Of a stretch of 64,000 nucleotides of DNA, positions 19,148-26,746 are shown in pieces (within the stretch, counting starts at the first letter, position 1; each line of letters starts with the position of its first letter). A program made the position numbers and the translations under genes. The stretch lies in the NCBI GenBank assembly GCA_013336525.1, contig JAAXTM010000005.1:102062-166061 (forward strand). The letters are read 5' to 3'. The notes beneath the pieces are model-generated. The model worked only from the letters and a program-made list of their open reading frames with translations. It searched no databases and was not told the origin of the DNA. The stretch comes from Geobacteraceae bacterium. GTDB lineage: Bacteria > Desulfobacterota > Desulfuromonadia > Geobacterales > Pseudopelobacteraceae.

Positions 19148-20209
19148 ATGGCACGCATAGATGCACTCTTTAATATGATGCAGGAACAGGGAGCATCCGA
19201 CCTGCACCTTTCCACCGGGAACCCGCCGATTTTTCGTCAGCGGGGTGATATGGTAAGGCTAAACTTCAAATCGCTGGGGCATGACGAGCTGAAAACAATC
19301 CTGTTCGAGATTTTAAGTGAAAAACAGCAGGCGCACTTCAACGAAACCAAGGATCTTGATTTTGCCTATGAAGTGCCCGGTCTGGCTCGTTTCCGTGGCA
19401 ACATCATGATGCAGTATCGCGGGATTGCCGCAGTATTCCGTATCATTCCATCTAAGATTCTTTCGGCTGATGAACTGGGACTGCCGGATGGGGTACGGCG
19501 CATGACCAATTTCAAGAAAGGGATGGTGCTGGTGACCGGCCCGACCGGGTCCGGCAAATCTACGACGTTGGCCGGCATGATCGACCTGATCAACTCAACC
19601 CGTAAAGAACATATCCTGACCTTTGAGGACCCGCTGGAGTTCATTCATGAAAACAAAATGTCTCTCATGAATCAGCGTCAGATCGGCGAGCATACCGAAA
19701 GTTTCGCCTCGGCCCTGCGTGCTGCTTTGCGAGAAGATCCTGACGTCATACTTGTTGGCGAAATGCGCGATCTGACAACAATTCAGCTCGCCATGAGCGC
19801 TGCCGAAACTGGCCACCTGGTCTTTGGCACCCTGCATACCAGCACCGCCGCCAAGACTGTTGACCGTATTATTGACGTTTTCCCGACCGACCAGCAGGAG
19901 CAGGTCCGCGCCATGCTGTCTGAATCTCTAAAGGGAGTTATCTGCCAGCAGCTTTTGAAAACAGCCGACGGCAAGGGGCGCGTCGCGGCTCTGGAAATCA
20001 TGCTCGGCACCCCGGCCATCGCCAACCTGATCCGCGAAGGAAAGACATTCCAGATCCCCTCCATCATGCAGACCGCCAAGAAGGACGGCATGCAGCTTAT
20101 GGACCAGCACCTGCTCGATCTGCTGAAAACAAAAATGGTAAACCCGGAAGAGGCCTATCGCTGTGCCATCGACAAGAAGCAGTTTGAACAATATCTGACG
20201 CCGGCATAA
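19148..20209 (+). CDS. pilT: type IV pilus retraction ATPase PilT
   Basis: 353 residues, the usual PilT length. Motifs: N-terminal DLHLSTGNPPIFR, Walker A GPTGSGKSTTLAG, Asp box TFEDPLEF, Walker B VILVGEMRDLTT, His box GHLVFGTLHT, and AIRNLIREGK-like ANLIREGKTFQ near the C-terminus. It drives pilus retraction at the inner membrane. GGGGAGG sits upstream of the ATG. It lies 16 bases after the degenerate PilB-like gene and is followed by moaC, with no other pilus gene in the window. Confidence 0.97.
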   Translation: MARIDALFNMMQEQGASDLHLSTGNPPIFRQRGDMVRLNFKSLGHDELKTILFEILSEKQQAHFNETKDLDFAYEVPGLARFRGNIMMQYRGIAAVFRIIPSKILSADELGLPDGVRRMTNFKKGMVLVTGPTGSGKSTTLAGMIDLINSTRKEHILTFEDPLEFIHENKMSLMNQRQIGEHTESFASALRAALREDPDVILVGEMRDLTTIQLAMSAAETGHLVFGTLHTSTAAKTVDRIIDVFPTDQQEQVRAMLSESLKGVICQQLLKTADGKGRVAALEIMLGTPAIANLIREGKTFQIPSIMQTAKKDGMQLMDQHLLDLLKTKMVNPEEAYRCAIDKKQFEQYLTPA

Positions 20210-20226
20210 TTATGGAGACTGCAACC

Positions 20227-20715
20227 ATGAACTTTAACCATTTTGATGAAAGCGGCCATGCGATTATGGTCGATGTCAGTGCCAAACAGCCGACACTGCG
20301 CACCGCCGTTGCGGCGGCTGAAGTCAGGCTCTCGCCGGAATTACTGGCGGCTATCAAAATCGGCGGTGTTGCCAAGGGCGATGTGCTGGGCGTAGCCCGT
20401 CTGGCCGGTATCATGGCTGCCAAGCGTACAGCGGATCTGATCCCGCTTTCCCACCCGCTTGCCATACATAATGTCAGCGTCGATTTTGAACTGGATGAGC
20501 TCTCCGGGGTGATCACGACACGCTGCACCGTACGTGCGCTTGAGCGAACCGGCGTAGAGATGGAAGCGATGACCGGAGCCAGCCTCGCGGCTTTGACGAT
20601 TTATGACATGTGTAAGGGGAGTGATAAATCGATTACAATCGGCGAGATCAAGCTGCTTTTCAAGGAAGGCGGCAAAAGCGGCGTCTACAGGCGCGACGTT
20701 AACAACAAAGCCTGA
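20227..20715 (+). CDS. moaC: cyclic pyranopterin monophosphate synthase MoaC
   Basis: About 162 residues. Second step of molybdenum cofactor synthesis, forming cyclic pyranopterin monophosphate from the MoaA product. Motifs: MVDVSAKQPTLRTAVA, LIPLSHPL, GVEMEAMTGAS and LTIYDMCKG. ATG 20227 is preferred, with GGAGA eight bases upstream; an in-frame ATG at 20212 overlaps that site. It follows pilT by a few bases. Another cofactor gene, mog, lies at 43.7 kb. Confidence 0.96.
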   Translation: MNFNHFDESGHAIMVDVSAKQPTLRTAVAAAEVRLSPELLAAIKIGGVAKGDVLGVARLAGIMAAKRTADLIPLSHPLAIHNVSVDFELDELSGVITTRCTVRALERTGVEMEAMTGASLAALTIYDMCKGSDKSITIGEIKLLFKEGGKSGVYRRDVNNKA

Positions 20716-20723
20716 CGGCCTGT

Positions 20724-21512
20724 ATGCAGACAGAACAGACCATCCGTCTATCCGCTTTTATTGGTGTCCTTCTACTGGTTGCCGTCTGGGAGATCATTGC
20801 ACCGCGCCGTCCTTTGCTGGATAACAAAAGCAGGCGCTGGTTTATCAATCTTTCCATTGTCTTTATTGACACCGTAACTGTCAGGCTGTTGTTCCCGATC
20901 CTCCCTGTTGCTCTGGCACAGATCGCCGCGACACGGGGATGGGGTCTTTTCAATATACTGGTCATGCCGCTTTGGTCTAAAATTCTCCTGAGCATTTTAA
21001 TCCTGGATTTTATCATTTATCTTCAACACGTCATGTTTCACTACCTCCCTACCCTCTGGCGATTGCACCGGATGCACCATACAGACCTTGACCTTGACGT
21101 TACCACCGGCAATCGTTTCCATCCGCTGGAGATTGTAATCTCGATGTTTATTAAATTGACGGCGGTAGTCATCCTGGGAGCTCCGGCACTGGCGGTACTT
21201 TCCTTCGAAGTGGTCCTGAATGCGTGCTCCATGTTCAGCCACGGCAACGTCAAACTTCCCGCCACTGCAGACCGGCTGCTGCGCCTGTTTCTGGTGACTC
21301 CTGACATGCATCGTGTCCATCATTCGACAATTGTGCGCGAAACCAACAGCAATTTTGGCTTCAACCTCCCCTGGTGGGACCGACTCTTAGGGACTTACCG
21401 CCCCCAGCCCGAAAAAGGCCACATGGAGATGACCATCGGCCTCAAGGAATACCGCGATCCGCAACGGCTGACCTTGCCCCGTCTCCTTATTCAGCCGTTT
21501 ACCAGCCCATAA
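20724..21512 (+). CDS. sterol desaturase/fatty acid hydroxylase family membrane protein
   Basis: 262 residues with several membrane helices and the three histidine clusters of the di-iron hydroxylase superfamily: HVMFH, HRMHH with downstream NRFHPLE, and HRVHH. These proteins hydroxylate or desaturate lipid-like substrates in the membrane using oxygen. The substrate cannot be named. An oxygen-dependent enzyme is notable if the host is an anaerobe, though such genes are not rare in aerotolerant relatives. It starts eight bases after moaC. Confidence 0.88.
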   Translation: MQTEQTIRLSAFIGVLLLVAVWEIIAPRRPLLDNKSRRWFINLSIVFIDTVTVRLLFPILPVALAQIAATRGWGLFNILVMPLWSKILLSILILDFIIYLQHVMFHYLPTLWRLHRMHHTDLDLDVTTGNRFHPLEIVISMFIKLTAVVILGAPALAVLSFEVVLNACSMFSHGNVKLPATADRLLRLFLVTPDMHRVHHSTIVRETNSNFGFNLPWWDRLLGTYRPQPEKGHMEMTIGLKEYRDPQRLTLPRLLIQPFTSP

Positions 21513-21520
21513 TTGCCCGC

Positions 21521-21550
21521 TTGACACAACTCCTGTAAAACTGGTACTGT
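21521..21550 (+). promoter_or_regulatory. sigma-70-type promoter
   Basis: TTGACA at 21521-21526 is followed after 18 bases by TACTGT at 21545-21550, giving a predicted start near 21557. It lies upstream of a terminator and the helicase gene. Confidence 0.6.
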
Positions 21551-21556
21551 ACGGCA

Positions 21557-21617
21557 TTACAATTGTTGTACCGGATAGCACTTAATCGTAAGCCCCGGAA
21601 AACTCCGGGGCTTTTTT
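21557..21617 (+). ncRNA. possible short leader or small RNA ahead of the DEAD-box gene
   Basis: About 60 nt between the predicted start and the T-run of the terminator. It contains a small inverted repeat TACAA-TTG-TTGTA (21558-21570). It could be an attenuated leader of the helicase transcript or an independent small RNA. No family match is recognised; transcription is inferred from the promoter and terminator only. Confidence 0.35.
21591..21617 (+). terminator. Rho-independent terminator before the DEAD-box helicase
   Basis: AGCCCCGG and CCGGGGCT form a perfect 8-bp stem with a six-base loop, followed directly by five T. It sits 35 bases before the helicase ATG, so read-through or a further promoter is needed for that gene. 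Confidence 0.85.
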
Positions 21618-21652
21618 CGTACAACCCAGAACAACCAGAAAGAAGGAGCAGC

Positions 21653-22993
21653 ATGGAGTTCCAAGAATTTAATTTACACCCCGTAATTGCAGCAAGTATC
21701 AAAGAGGCCGGCTATACCACACCGACCCCTATTCAGCAACAGGCCATACCGACGGTCATGCTGGGGCGTGACGTCATGGGCCTGGCCCAGACCGGCACCG
21801 GCAAGACAGCGGCGTTCGCTTTGCCGGTTCTGAATCGTCTGATGGAAGGACCGCGCAGCTGTGTCCGTGCCCTGGTCGTAGCCCCTACCCGTGAATTGGC
21901 CGAACAGATTCATGAATCATTCGTGACGCTCGGAAAAGGGACACGGCTGAGGAGTGTTACCGTTTATGGCGGGGTCAACGTCAATCCGCAGATACATGCG
22001 CTCAAAAACGGCGTCGAAATCGTAGTGGCCTGCCCAGGCCGTCTTCTGGACCACATCGGACAAGGCACCATCGACCTTTCCCGTCTTGAGGTACTGATCC
22101 TGGACGAAGCTGACCAGATGTTCGATATGGGGTTTCTCCCCGATATTCGCCGAATCCTGGGTCACATCCCTGCCAAACGACAAACGCTGCTGTTTTCAGC
22201 CACCATGCCGCCCAGCATCAGCAAGCTCGCCCACGACATCCTGAATAATCCGGTCACCGTTCAGGTCGGCAATACAGCCCCCCCGGTCACCGTTTCCCAC
22301 GCCCTCTATCCGGTAGAGCAGCATTTAAAAACGGCACTGCTTCTTGAACTGCTGAAGCATACTGACACTGATTCCGTTTTGATTTTTACCCGCACCAAGC
22401 ACCGTGCCAAGCGCCTGGGTGAACAGCTTGAGAATGCCGGCTACAAGGCAGCGTCACTGCAGGGCAATCTGTCCCAGAATCGCCGCCAGGCGGCACTTGA
22501 CGGCTTTCGTGACGGTACTTATCAGATTTTGGTGGCAACCGACATCGCCGCACGCGGCATCGATGTTTCGCAGATATCGCACGTTATCAACTATGACATT
22601 CCAGACACACCGGAAGCCTACGTTCACCGTATCGGGCGTACCGGGCGCGCTGCCAAAAGCGGCGACGCGTTTACCATGGTCTGCAGTGAGGACACTATCA
22701 TGGTGCGCACGATAGAGAAGAAACTCGGCGCCCCGTTAGAGCGACGTACAGTAGACGGCTTTGACTACACAATTGCTGCACCAAAAAAAGATGCAGAGTT
22801 CGCCAGACCGCCCCGCGAACCGCGGCCAACCCGCAAACCGGCCGCTGCCAAAAAGAGTTCAGCCGGTTCAATCAACCCTTTCAAAACCGATCATCCCGGC
22901 AGCAAACCTGCGGGCCGTCCTCAGCAGACACGGCCGGGCGCAACAGGTGGCGCACCCAAAACAGTCTTCAACAGTTCTCGTCGAGGGAAATGA
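21653..22993 (+). CDS. DEAD-box RNA helicase, RhlE-like
   Basis: 446 residues from ATG 21653, preceded by AAGGAG. A longer frame starting at 21563 would translate the terminator and is rejected. Motifs in order: Q motif PTPIQQQAIP, Walker A AQTGTGKTAAF, PTRELAEQ, LDEADQMFDMGF, FSATMP, VATDIAARGID and HRIGRTGRAAKSG. After residue about 370 comes a basic, Pro/Ala-rich low-complexity tail typical of RhlE-type helicases that act on ribosomal RNA or mRNA. The promoter-terminator unit upstream suggests conditional expression, as is common for cold-inducible helicases (inference). Confidence 0.95.
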   Translation: MEFQEFNLHPVIAASIKEAGYTTPTPIQQQAIPTVMLGRDVMGLAQTGTGKTAAFALPVLNRLMEGPRSCVRALVVAPTRELAEQIHESFVTLGKGTRLRSVTVYGGVNVNPQIHALKNGVEIVVACPGRLLDHIGQGTIDLSRLEVLILDEADQMFDMGFLPDIRRILGHIPAKRQTLLFSATMPPSISKLAHDILNNPVTVQVGNTAPPVTVSHALYPVEQHLKTALLLELLKHTDTDSVLIFTRTKHRAKRLGEQLENAGYKAASLQGNLSQNRRQAALDGFRDGTYQILVATDIAARGIDVSQISHVINYDIPDTPEAYVHRIGRTGRAAKSGDAFTMVCSEDTIMVRTIEKKLGAPLERRTVDGFDYTIAAPKKDAEFARPPREPRPTRKPAAAKKSSAGSINPFKTDHPGSKPAGRPQQTRPGATGGAPKTVFNSSRRGK

Positions 22994-23027
22994 CGTAAGT
23001 TTTATTCAACGTTGAATTCCAAGCAAA

Positions 23028-23060
23028 AGACCTCCGGAGCTTTAAAAGCCTCGGGGGTCT
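23028..23060 (+). terminator. terminator-like hairpin after the helicase
   Basis: AGACCTCCGGAGC and GCCTCGGGGGTCT pair over 13 positions with one mismatch around a TTTAAAA loop. The following T content is weak. Confidence 0.5.
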
Positions 23061-23073
23061 CTCTACATTTATA

Positions 23074-23102
23074 TTGACATCTAAATTATTGAATTGATAT
23101 TT
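23074..23102 (+). promoter_or_regulatory. sigma-70-type promoter for the rhodanese gene
   Basis: TTGACA (23074-23079), 17-base spacer, ATATTT (23097-23102), about 25 bases before the rhodanese start codon at 23128. Confidence 0.5.
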
Positions 23103-23127
23103 TCATTTCATAAGACAAGGAGCCCCA

Positions 23128-23436
23128 GTGCAAGCTAAAGAGCTGGTCCAACTGATAAAATCAAAAAAATCGCCGACCGTCGTCGATGTACGCAGCGGCT
23201 TCGAATACCGCAGCGGTCACGTACCTGGCGCTATCCACGCCCCAACCTGGAAAATCCTGCTTAAAATAGCAAAACTTCCGAAAGACAAGAATGCCAAGCT
23301 GGTGGTACTCTGTGAACATGGTCCGCGCGCCCAGATGGCTCAGGGGCTTTTGGGGCTGTACGGCTACAGCAACGTTACACTCCTTGATGGGAATATGGCT
23401 GGGTGGCGCAGAGCAGGGTTACCGGTTGAGAAATGA
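23128..23436 (+). CDS. single-domain rhodanese-like protein
   Basis: 102 residues, cytoplasmic (no signal peptide). It starts at GTG 23128 after AAGGAG. The rhodanese fold is shown by VVDVRSGFEYRSGHVPGAIH and the active-site loop LCEHGPRA with the catalytic cysteine, then GYSNVTLLDGNMAGWRRAGLPVE. Such domains carry sulfur as a persulfide on the cysteine. The donor and acceptor are not evident. It heads a short run with a J-domain protein and a methyltransferase. Confidence 0.92.
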   Translation: MQAKELVQLIKSKKSPTVVDVRSGFEYRSGHVPGAIHAPTWKILLKIAKLPKDKNAKLVVLCEHGPRAQMAQGLLGLYGYSNVTLLDGNMAGWRRAGLPVEK

Positions 23437-23475
23437 CTTTGATGCGGGAACGGTTGCATCATGGAGTGCAGAGCC

Positions 23476-23787
23476 ATGACGTTTAATGAGCTGCAAAAGT
23501 CGCTGGAAATATTAGGGCTTTATGACCGGGTAACGATGAAGCAGGTCAAGAGCCGTCATCGTGAACTTGTGAAGCGGTATCACCCGGATTCCGGAGAAAC
23601 TGCAGGCGGTGAACAGATCCAGCTGATTAATGCTGCCTACCGTATCTTAAGTGAATATCTTGAATCATATTGCTTTTCTTTTTCGGAAGAGGAGTTCTAC
23701 AGCCAGAACCCTGAAGAACGCATGCGACTTCAGTTCATAGATAATGCCCTCTGGGGTGGAAGTCGTGAGCAACGGGGGAAAAACTGA
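23476..23787 (+). CDS. small J-domain protein
   Basis: 103 residues from ATG 23476 (GGAG eight bases upstream; the ATG at 23461 lacks a site). The first about 60 residues form a J-domain with the HPD tripeptide in KRYHPDSGE and the closing helix IQLINAAYRILSEYLE. There is no zinc-finger or substrate domain, so it is a DnaK co-chaperone of unknown client. The C-terminal 40 residues are unrecognised. Confidence 0.87.
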   Translation: MTFNELQKSLEILGLYDRVTMKQVKSRHRELVKRYHPDSGETAGGEQIQLINAAYRILSEYLESYCFSFSEEEFYSQNPEERMRLQFIDNALWGGSREQRGKN

Positions 23788-23813
23788 ATCATAAAACGCC
23801 TTAAGGAGTCACA

Positions 23814-24428
23814 ATGACACAACAAAAAGATTTTGACACCGTCGCTTTACAGTGGGACGAAGAGCCGCGCCGTGTCAAACTGGCAGGTGAGATTGCCACT
23901 GCTATTAAGGAAAACGTACCTCTTTCAAAAGAATGGGATGCTCTCGATTTTGGCTGCGGGACAGGCCTGGTTACGCTGCAGCTCGCTCCAGCTCTTCAGA
24001 GCATGACAGGGATCGACAGCTCCTCCGGAATGCTTGAACGTCTTGGTGCAAAGATACAGCAGTCCGGCTTTCAAAATGTGTGTACAGAACTGTGCGACCT
24101 TGGTAAGGGTGAGTTGCCGGCCGGGAACTATCACCTCATAACCAGCGCCATGACTCTGCATCACATCAAGGAGATTATACCGCTCCTGCAGTCACTTAAA
24201 ACTCTGCTGCATCCCGGCGGCTGGATTGCTCTTGCTGATCTGGAGGCAGAGGGGGGGAGATTCCACGAAGACCCTACCGGCGTATTCCACAACGGTTTCA
24301 GCCGCGAGGAACTTTCAGGCATGCTTGAGGAGGCCGGTTTTTCTGCAATTTCTATCAAAACGGCTACAGAAGTTGTAAAAGGAGAGTCAACCTTCCCTGT
24401 ACTGTTGGCAACGGCGAAATCTGACTGA
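23814..24428 (+). CDS. class I SAM-dependent methyltransferase
   Basis: 204 residues with the methyltransferase motif I LDFGCGTGLVTLQLA, the acidic MTGIDSSSGML, motif ITSAMTLHHIK and LHPGGWIALADLE. AAGGAG stands nine bases before the ATG. The substrate is unknown; the sequence is closest in feel to small-molecule or quinone-type (Methyltransf_11/25) enzymes. It follows the J-domain gene by 26 bases. Confidence 0.88.
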   Translation: MTQQKDFDTVALQWDEEPRRVKLAGEIATAIKENVPLSKEWDALDFGCGTGLVTLQLAPALQSMTGIDSSSGMLERLGAKIQQSGFQNVCTELCDLGKGELPAGNYHLITSAMTLHHIKEIIPLLQSLKTLLHPGGWIALADLEAEGGRFHEDPTGVFHNGFSREELSGMLEEAGFSAISIKTATEVVKGESTFPVLLATAKSD

Positions 24429-24459
24429 TTTTATCTGTTCACTACATAACGCATTACAC

Positions 24460-24576
24460 CAATTTCAAATCAAAGATGAAATCAAGGCGGCAAAGACTGA
24501 GGCACCGAGGCGTACTGACCAGTACGTTGAGGTGCCGAAGACGAGCCAACGATGATAGCACTTTGATTTGGAATTG
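24460..24576. repeat. 117-bp palindromic non-coding element (family copy A)
   Basis: Terminal inverted repeats of 16 bases (24460-24475 and 24561-24576, one mismatch) enclose inner palindromes GGCACC/GGTGCC and CGTACTG-AC-CAGTACG (24511-24526). A related element with the same GGCGTAC core and CCGAAGAC segment lies at 51822-51920. This fills most of the gap between the methyltransferase and thioredoxin-like genes. It looks like a MITE- or REP-like dispersed element; no transposase is nearby. Confidence 0.65.
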
Positions 24577-24613
24577 GAATTACACACAAAACAAACTGAC
24601 AAGAGGAGCAAAC

Positions 24614-25015
24614 ATGAAACGACTTATTACCGCACTGACAACAGCAGCTGTAATTGCAACTGCAGCCCTTGCAATGGCAGCAAACCCTGCAGCCCCACTG
24701 AGTACACCAACCCTGAAGAAGACCATCGCTTCCAACGGCAAGCCGACACTTGTTTTCTTTGAGAACCCCAACGGCGCACCATGCAGGGCGCAAAAGGCGT
24801 TACTGAACAAACTTGTTGAACAGCGCAAGGAAAACTTCAATATTGCCAGCGTCAGCACCCTGAACCAGGAGGACCAGAAAGGATTCTACGATTACGGCAT
24901 CAGAAGCCTGCCAACACTGGTACTGGTGGATAAAGCCGGTAAGATCAGCCGGGTTTTTTCTCCTGGAATTCAGAACACTGAAGTGCTTTCTTCCGCACTG
25001 GATGGCCTGAAATAA
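24614..25015 (+). CDS. exported thioredoxin-fold protein with a single active-site cysteine
   Basis: 133 residues from ATG 24614 after AGAGGAG. The signal peptide is MKRLITALTTAAVIATAALAMA. The thioredoxin fold is shown by PTLVFFENPNGAPCRAQKALLNKL, the YGIRSLPTLVLVDKAG cis-proline region and the C-terminal helix. The usual CxxC is reduced to GAPC, so only one cysteine remains. The next gene, ccdA, overlaps its stop codon and encodes a membrane thiol transporter, which would normally reduce a CxxC partner. It may be a mixed-disulfide or sensor-like partner (inference). Frames starting upstream run into the palindromic element and are rejected. Confidence 0.87.
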   Translation: MKRLITALTTAAVIATAALAMAANPAAPLSTPTLKKTIASNGKPTLVFFENPNGAPCRAQKALLNKLVEQRKENFNIASVSTLNQEDQKGFYDYGIRSLPTLVLVDKAGKISRVFSPGIQNTEVLSSALDGLK

Positions 25016-25656
25016 TGGAATTCAGCATTGTCAACATCCTGATGGCAGTTGGGGCTGGAGTTGCGAGTGTGCTTTCTCCCTGCGTTTTACCGGTCATTCC
25101 GATCATCATGGCTGGAGCGGAAGTGAAGGATCGTATTCGTCCGCTGATTGTGGTGATCGGCCTTTCTCTGACTTTTATGGCAATGGGAGCAATATCTTCG
25201 CTCTTCGGGACGCTTTTGATCGGCAAAACCCGTTATATCGAGATGGCCGGGGCTGCGGTGATTATAATCATGGGGTTGATGGTGCTCCTTGACATGAGCA
25301 TCTTCAAGCGTTTCTACCGTTTTTCCAACATCCGGGTCAATGGTGAAGGGCGTCTTGGCGGGTTGGTCCTCGGCATGGCACTTGGCCTCATCTGGGTCCC
25401 GTGTGTCGGGCCGTTTCTTTCAACCACCCTGACCATGGTTGCCACCAGCGGGCAACTGGCGACAGGAATCACTTTGCTCGGTTTTTATTCCCTCGGCCTC
25501 GCAATACCGATGCTGATAGTTGGCTATTCATCACAGCTTTTGCAGAACAGAATCAAAGGATTGCTCAAGCATGAAACCATGTTGCGCTATGTTAGCGGTG
25601 GTACGCTGGTCACCTTTGGTCTTTATTCTATCGTGGCGGGAAATATGGCGTTCTAA
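25015..25656 (+). CDS. ccdA: cytochrome c biogenesis protein CcdA (DsbD transmembrane domain)
   Basis: 213 residues with six predicted membrane helices. The two redox cysteines are in SVLSPCVLPVIP and LGLIWVPCVGPFLS, the hallmark of CcdA/DsbD-beta. It moves electrons from cytoplasmic thioredoxin to periplasmic thiols, which supports haem attachment to apocytochromes. It overlaps the thioredoxin-like gene by one base (TAATG), so the two are coupled. Fits the cytochrome content of the window. Confidence 0.94.
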   Translation: MEFSIVNILMAVGAGVASVLSPCVLPVIPIIMAGAEVKDRIRPLIVVIGLSLTFMAMGAISSLFGTLLIGKTRYIEMAGAAVIIIMGLMVLLDMSIFKRFYRFSNIRVNGEGRLGGLVLGMALGLIWVPCVGPFLSTTLTMVATSGQLATGITLLGFYSLGLAIPMLIVGYSSQLLQNRIKGLLKHETMLRYVSGGTLVTFGLYSIVAGNMAF

Positions 25657-25769
25657 CTTCTGCAAATGCGTGCAGTCATCACCAGGCAGATGCAGATTTT
25701 GCACGATATTCAAATCCGGTTTTCCTGGCAACCTCTGAAGTATTGTACAAAATAGGCATGTTACAAACT

Positions 25770-25785
25770 TGGCATACACCCTGCT
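25770..25785 (+). promoter_or_regulatory. sigma-54 promoter for the small exported protein gene
   Basis: TGGCAT-N5-CTGCT with the invariant GG and GC ten bases apart (25771-25772 and 25783-25784). The predicted start is near 25797, about 35 bases before the ATG at 25831. Upstream, CTGCA-N6-TGCAG (25660-25675) and TGCAGATTTTGCA (25691-25703) are possible activator sites. Confidence 0.65.
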
Positions 25786-25830
25786 CTTATAAGGTCAGAT
25801 GTACTATCTCACCAAAAAAGGAGCAAAACC

Positions 25831-26136
25831 ATGAAAACACGTATTATCACTACTTTAGCAGTTGCAGGACTTTTGGCAGCATTGGCAGCCGGTGACGTAT
25901 TTGCAGCAGGGCGCGGCAACGGCGGGGGGAGCGCGCAGCGTAACGAAATCCGTACAGCTGCTCAGACAGCAACAGCAGCTTCAGTTCGTTCACAAAGGCG
26001 TGACGGTACATTTTTAACGACCGGTACAACAGCCAACGGCTCGACTACTCGCCAGGGTAAAGGCAATGGCCTGATGGATGGATCTCACCTGACAGCCACA
26101 CCAGCCGCCACCGCTGTTACAACCACAACACCTTAA
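25831..26136 (+). CDS. small exported Ala/Thr/Gly-rich protein
   Basis: 101 residues with a clear signal peptide (MKTRIITTLAVAGLLAALAAGDVFAA). The mature part is low in complexity: Gly-Gly-Ser, Ala-Thr runs, several arginines and a Thr-rich end. No family is recognised. A strong ribosome site (AAAGGAG) and a sigma-54 promoter precede it, and a strong terminator follows, so it is likely made in quantity as its own short transcript. It begins a run of exported proteins that leads into a kinase/NtrC pair. Confidence 0.72.
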   Translation: MKTRIITTLAVAGLLAALAAGDVFAAGRGNGGGSAQRNEIRTAAQTATAASVRSQRRDGTFLTTGTTANGSTTRQGKGNGLMDGSHLTATPAATAVTTTTP

Positions 26137-26155
26137 GACTGTCATTATCCACAGC

Positions 26156-26193
26156 AGTCCCGGTCAAGCTTCAAAAACCTGACCGGGACTTTT
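26156..26193 (+). terminator. Rho-independent terminator
   Basis: AGTCCCGGTCA and TGACCGGGACT form a perfect 11-bp stem followed by TTT. It lies between the small exported protein and the next gene and would reduce expression of the downstream cluster from the sigma-54 promoter. Confidence 0.8.
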
Positions 26194-26209
26194 CCGAAGG
26201 ATAGCCGCG

Positions 26210-26746
26210 ATGAAACGAGTCATTTTTATCATCACAACCTTTGTCATGATCGCTGTTAGCCAGGGCAAGGCGTATGCCTTCTGGGGTAGCGAGGCGCGTC
26301 AGAACTCCAGCGGTCTTGATGTTACTGCCGGTTATGACGTTAATACCGTTATCACCATACGCGGGACCGTCCTCACCCCACCTGCAAGAATCGAAAAAGG
26401 TGAACATGCCCAGATGACGATCGCAAAACAGCAGAGTACGGTTATTGTGCTGCTTGGACCCTGGCCCTATTGGGAAAAACATGGCTTAATGATAAGCCGG
26501 AATCAGGAGATCAGCATCAGCGGTTCCCTCGCCCAGGGAAAGGATGGCTCTGAATATCTCTTTGCCCAAAAGCTTGAAAATATTACTGACGGCACGTCCA
26601 TAACGCTTCGCACCGAAAAAGGCTCACCACTATGGTCACGGAGCGGTTCTGGCTCCGTCAGCGGTGCCGGCCAACGTTCAGGGGGTGGTCCCGGAACAGG
26701 TTCAGGTTATCGAGGTGGCAGCATGAGGGGCGGGGGCAGACGATGA
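26210..26746 (+). CDS. exported protein of unknown function with Gly-rich tail
   Basis: 178 residues. Signal peptide (residues about 1-23, VSQGKAYAF). The central part (about 40-135) is beta-rich and looks like a small OB-like barrel (ITIRGTVLTPP ... ISISGSLAQGKDGSEYLFAQKL), though I cannot assign it to a family. The last 40 residues are Gly/Ser/Arg-rich. It overlaps the next gene by ATGA. Probably periplasmic or envelope-associated. Confidence 0.75.
   Translation: MKRVIFIITTFVMIAVSQGKAYAFWGSEARQNSSGLDVTAGYDVNTVITIRGTVLTPPARIEKGEHAQMTIAKQQSTVIVLLGPWPYWEKHGLMISRNQEISISGSLAQGKDGSEYLFAQKLENITDGTSITLRTEKGSPLWSRSGSGSVSGAGQRSGGGPGTGSGYRGGSMRGGGRR

Noticed and set aside
21563..21652. N-terminal extension of the DEAD-box helicase
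   Set aside because: It would translate through a perfect terminator. The ATG at 21653 has a good ribosome site and the normal N-terminus.
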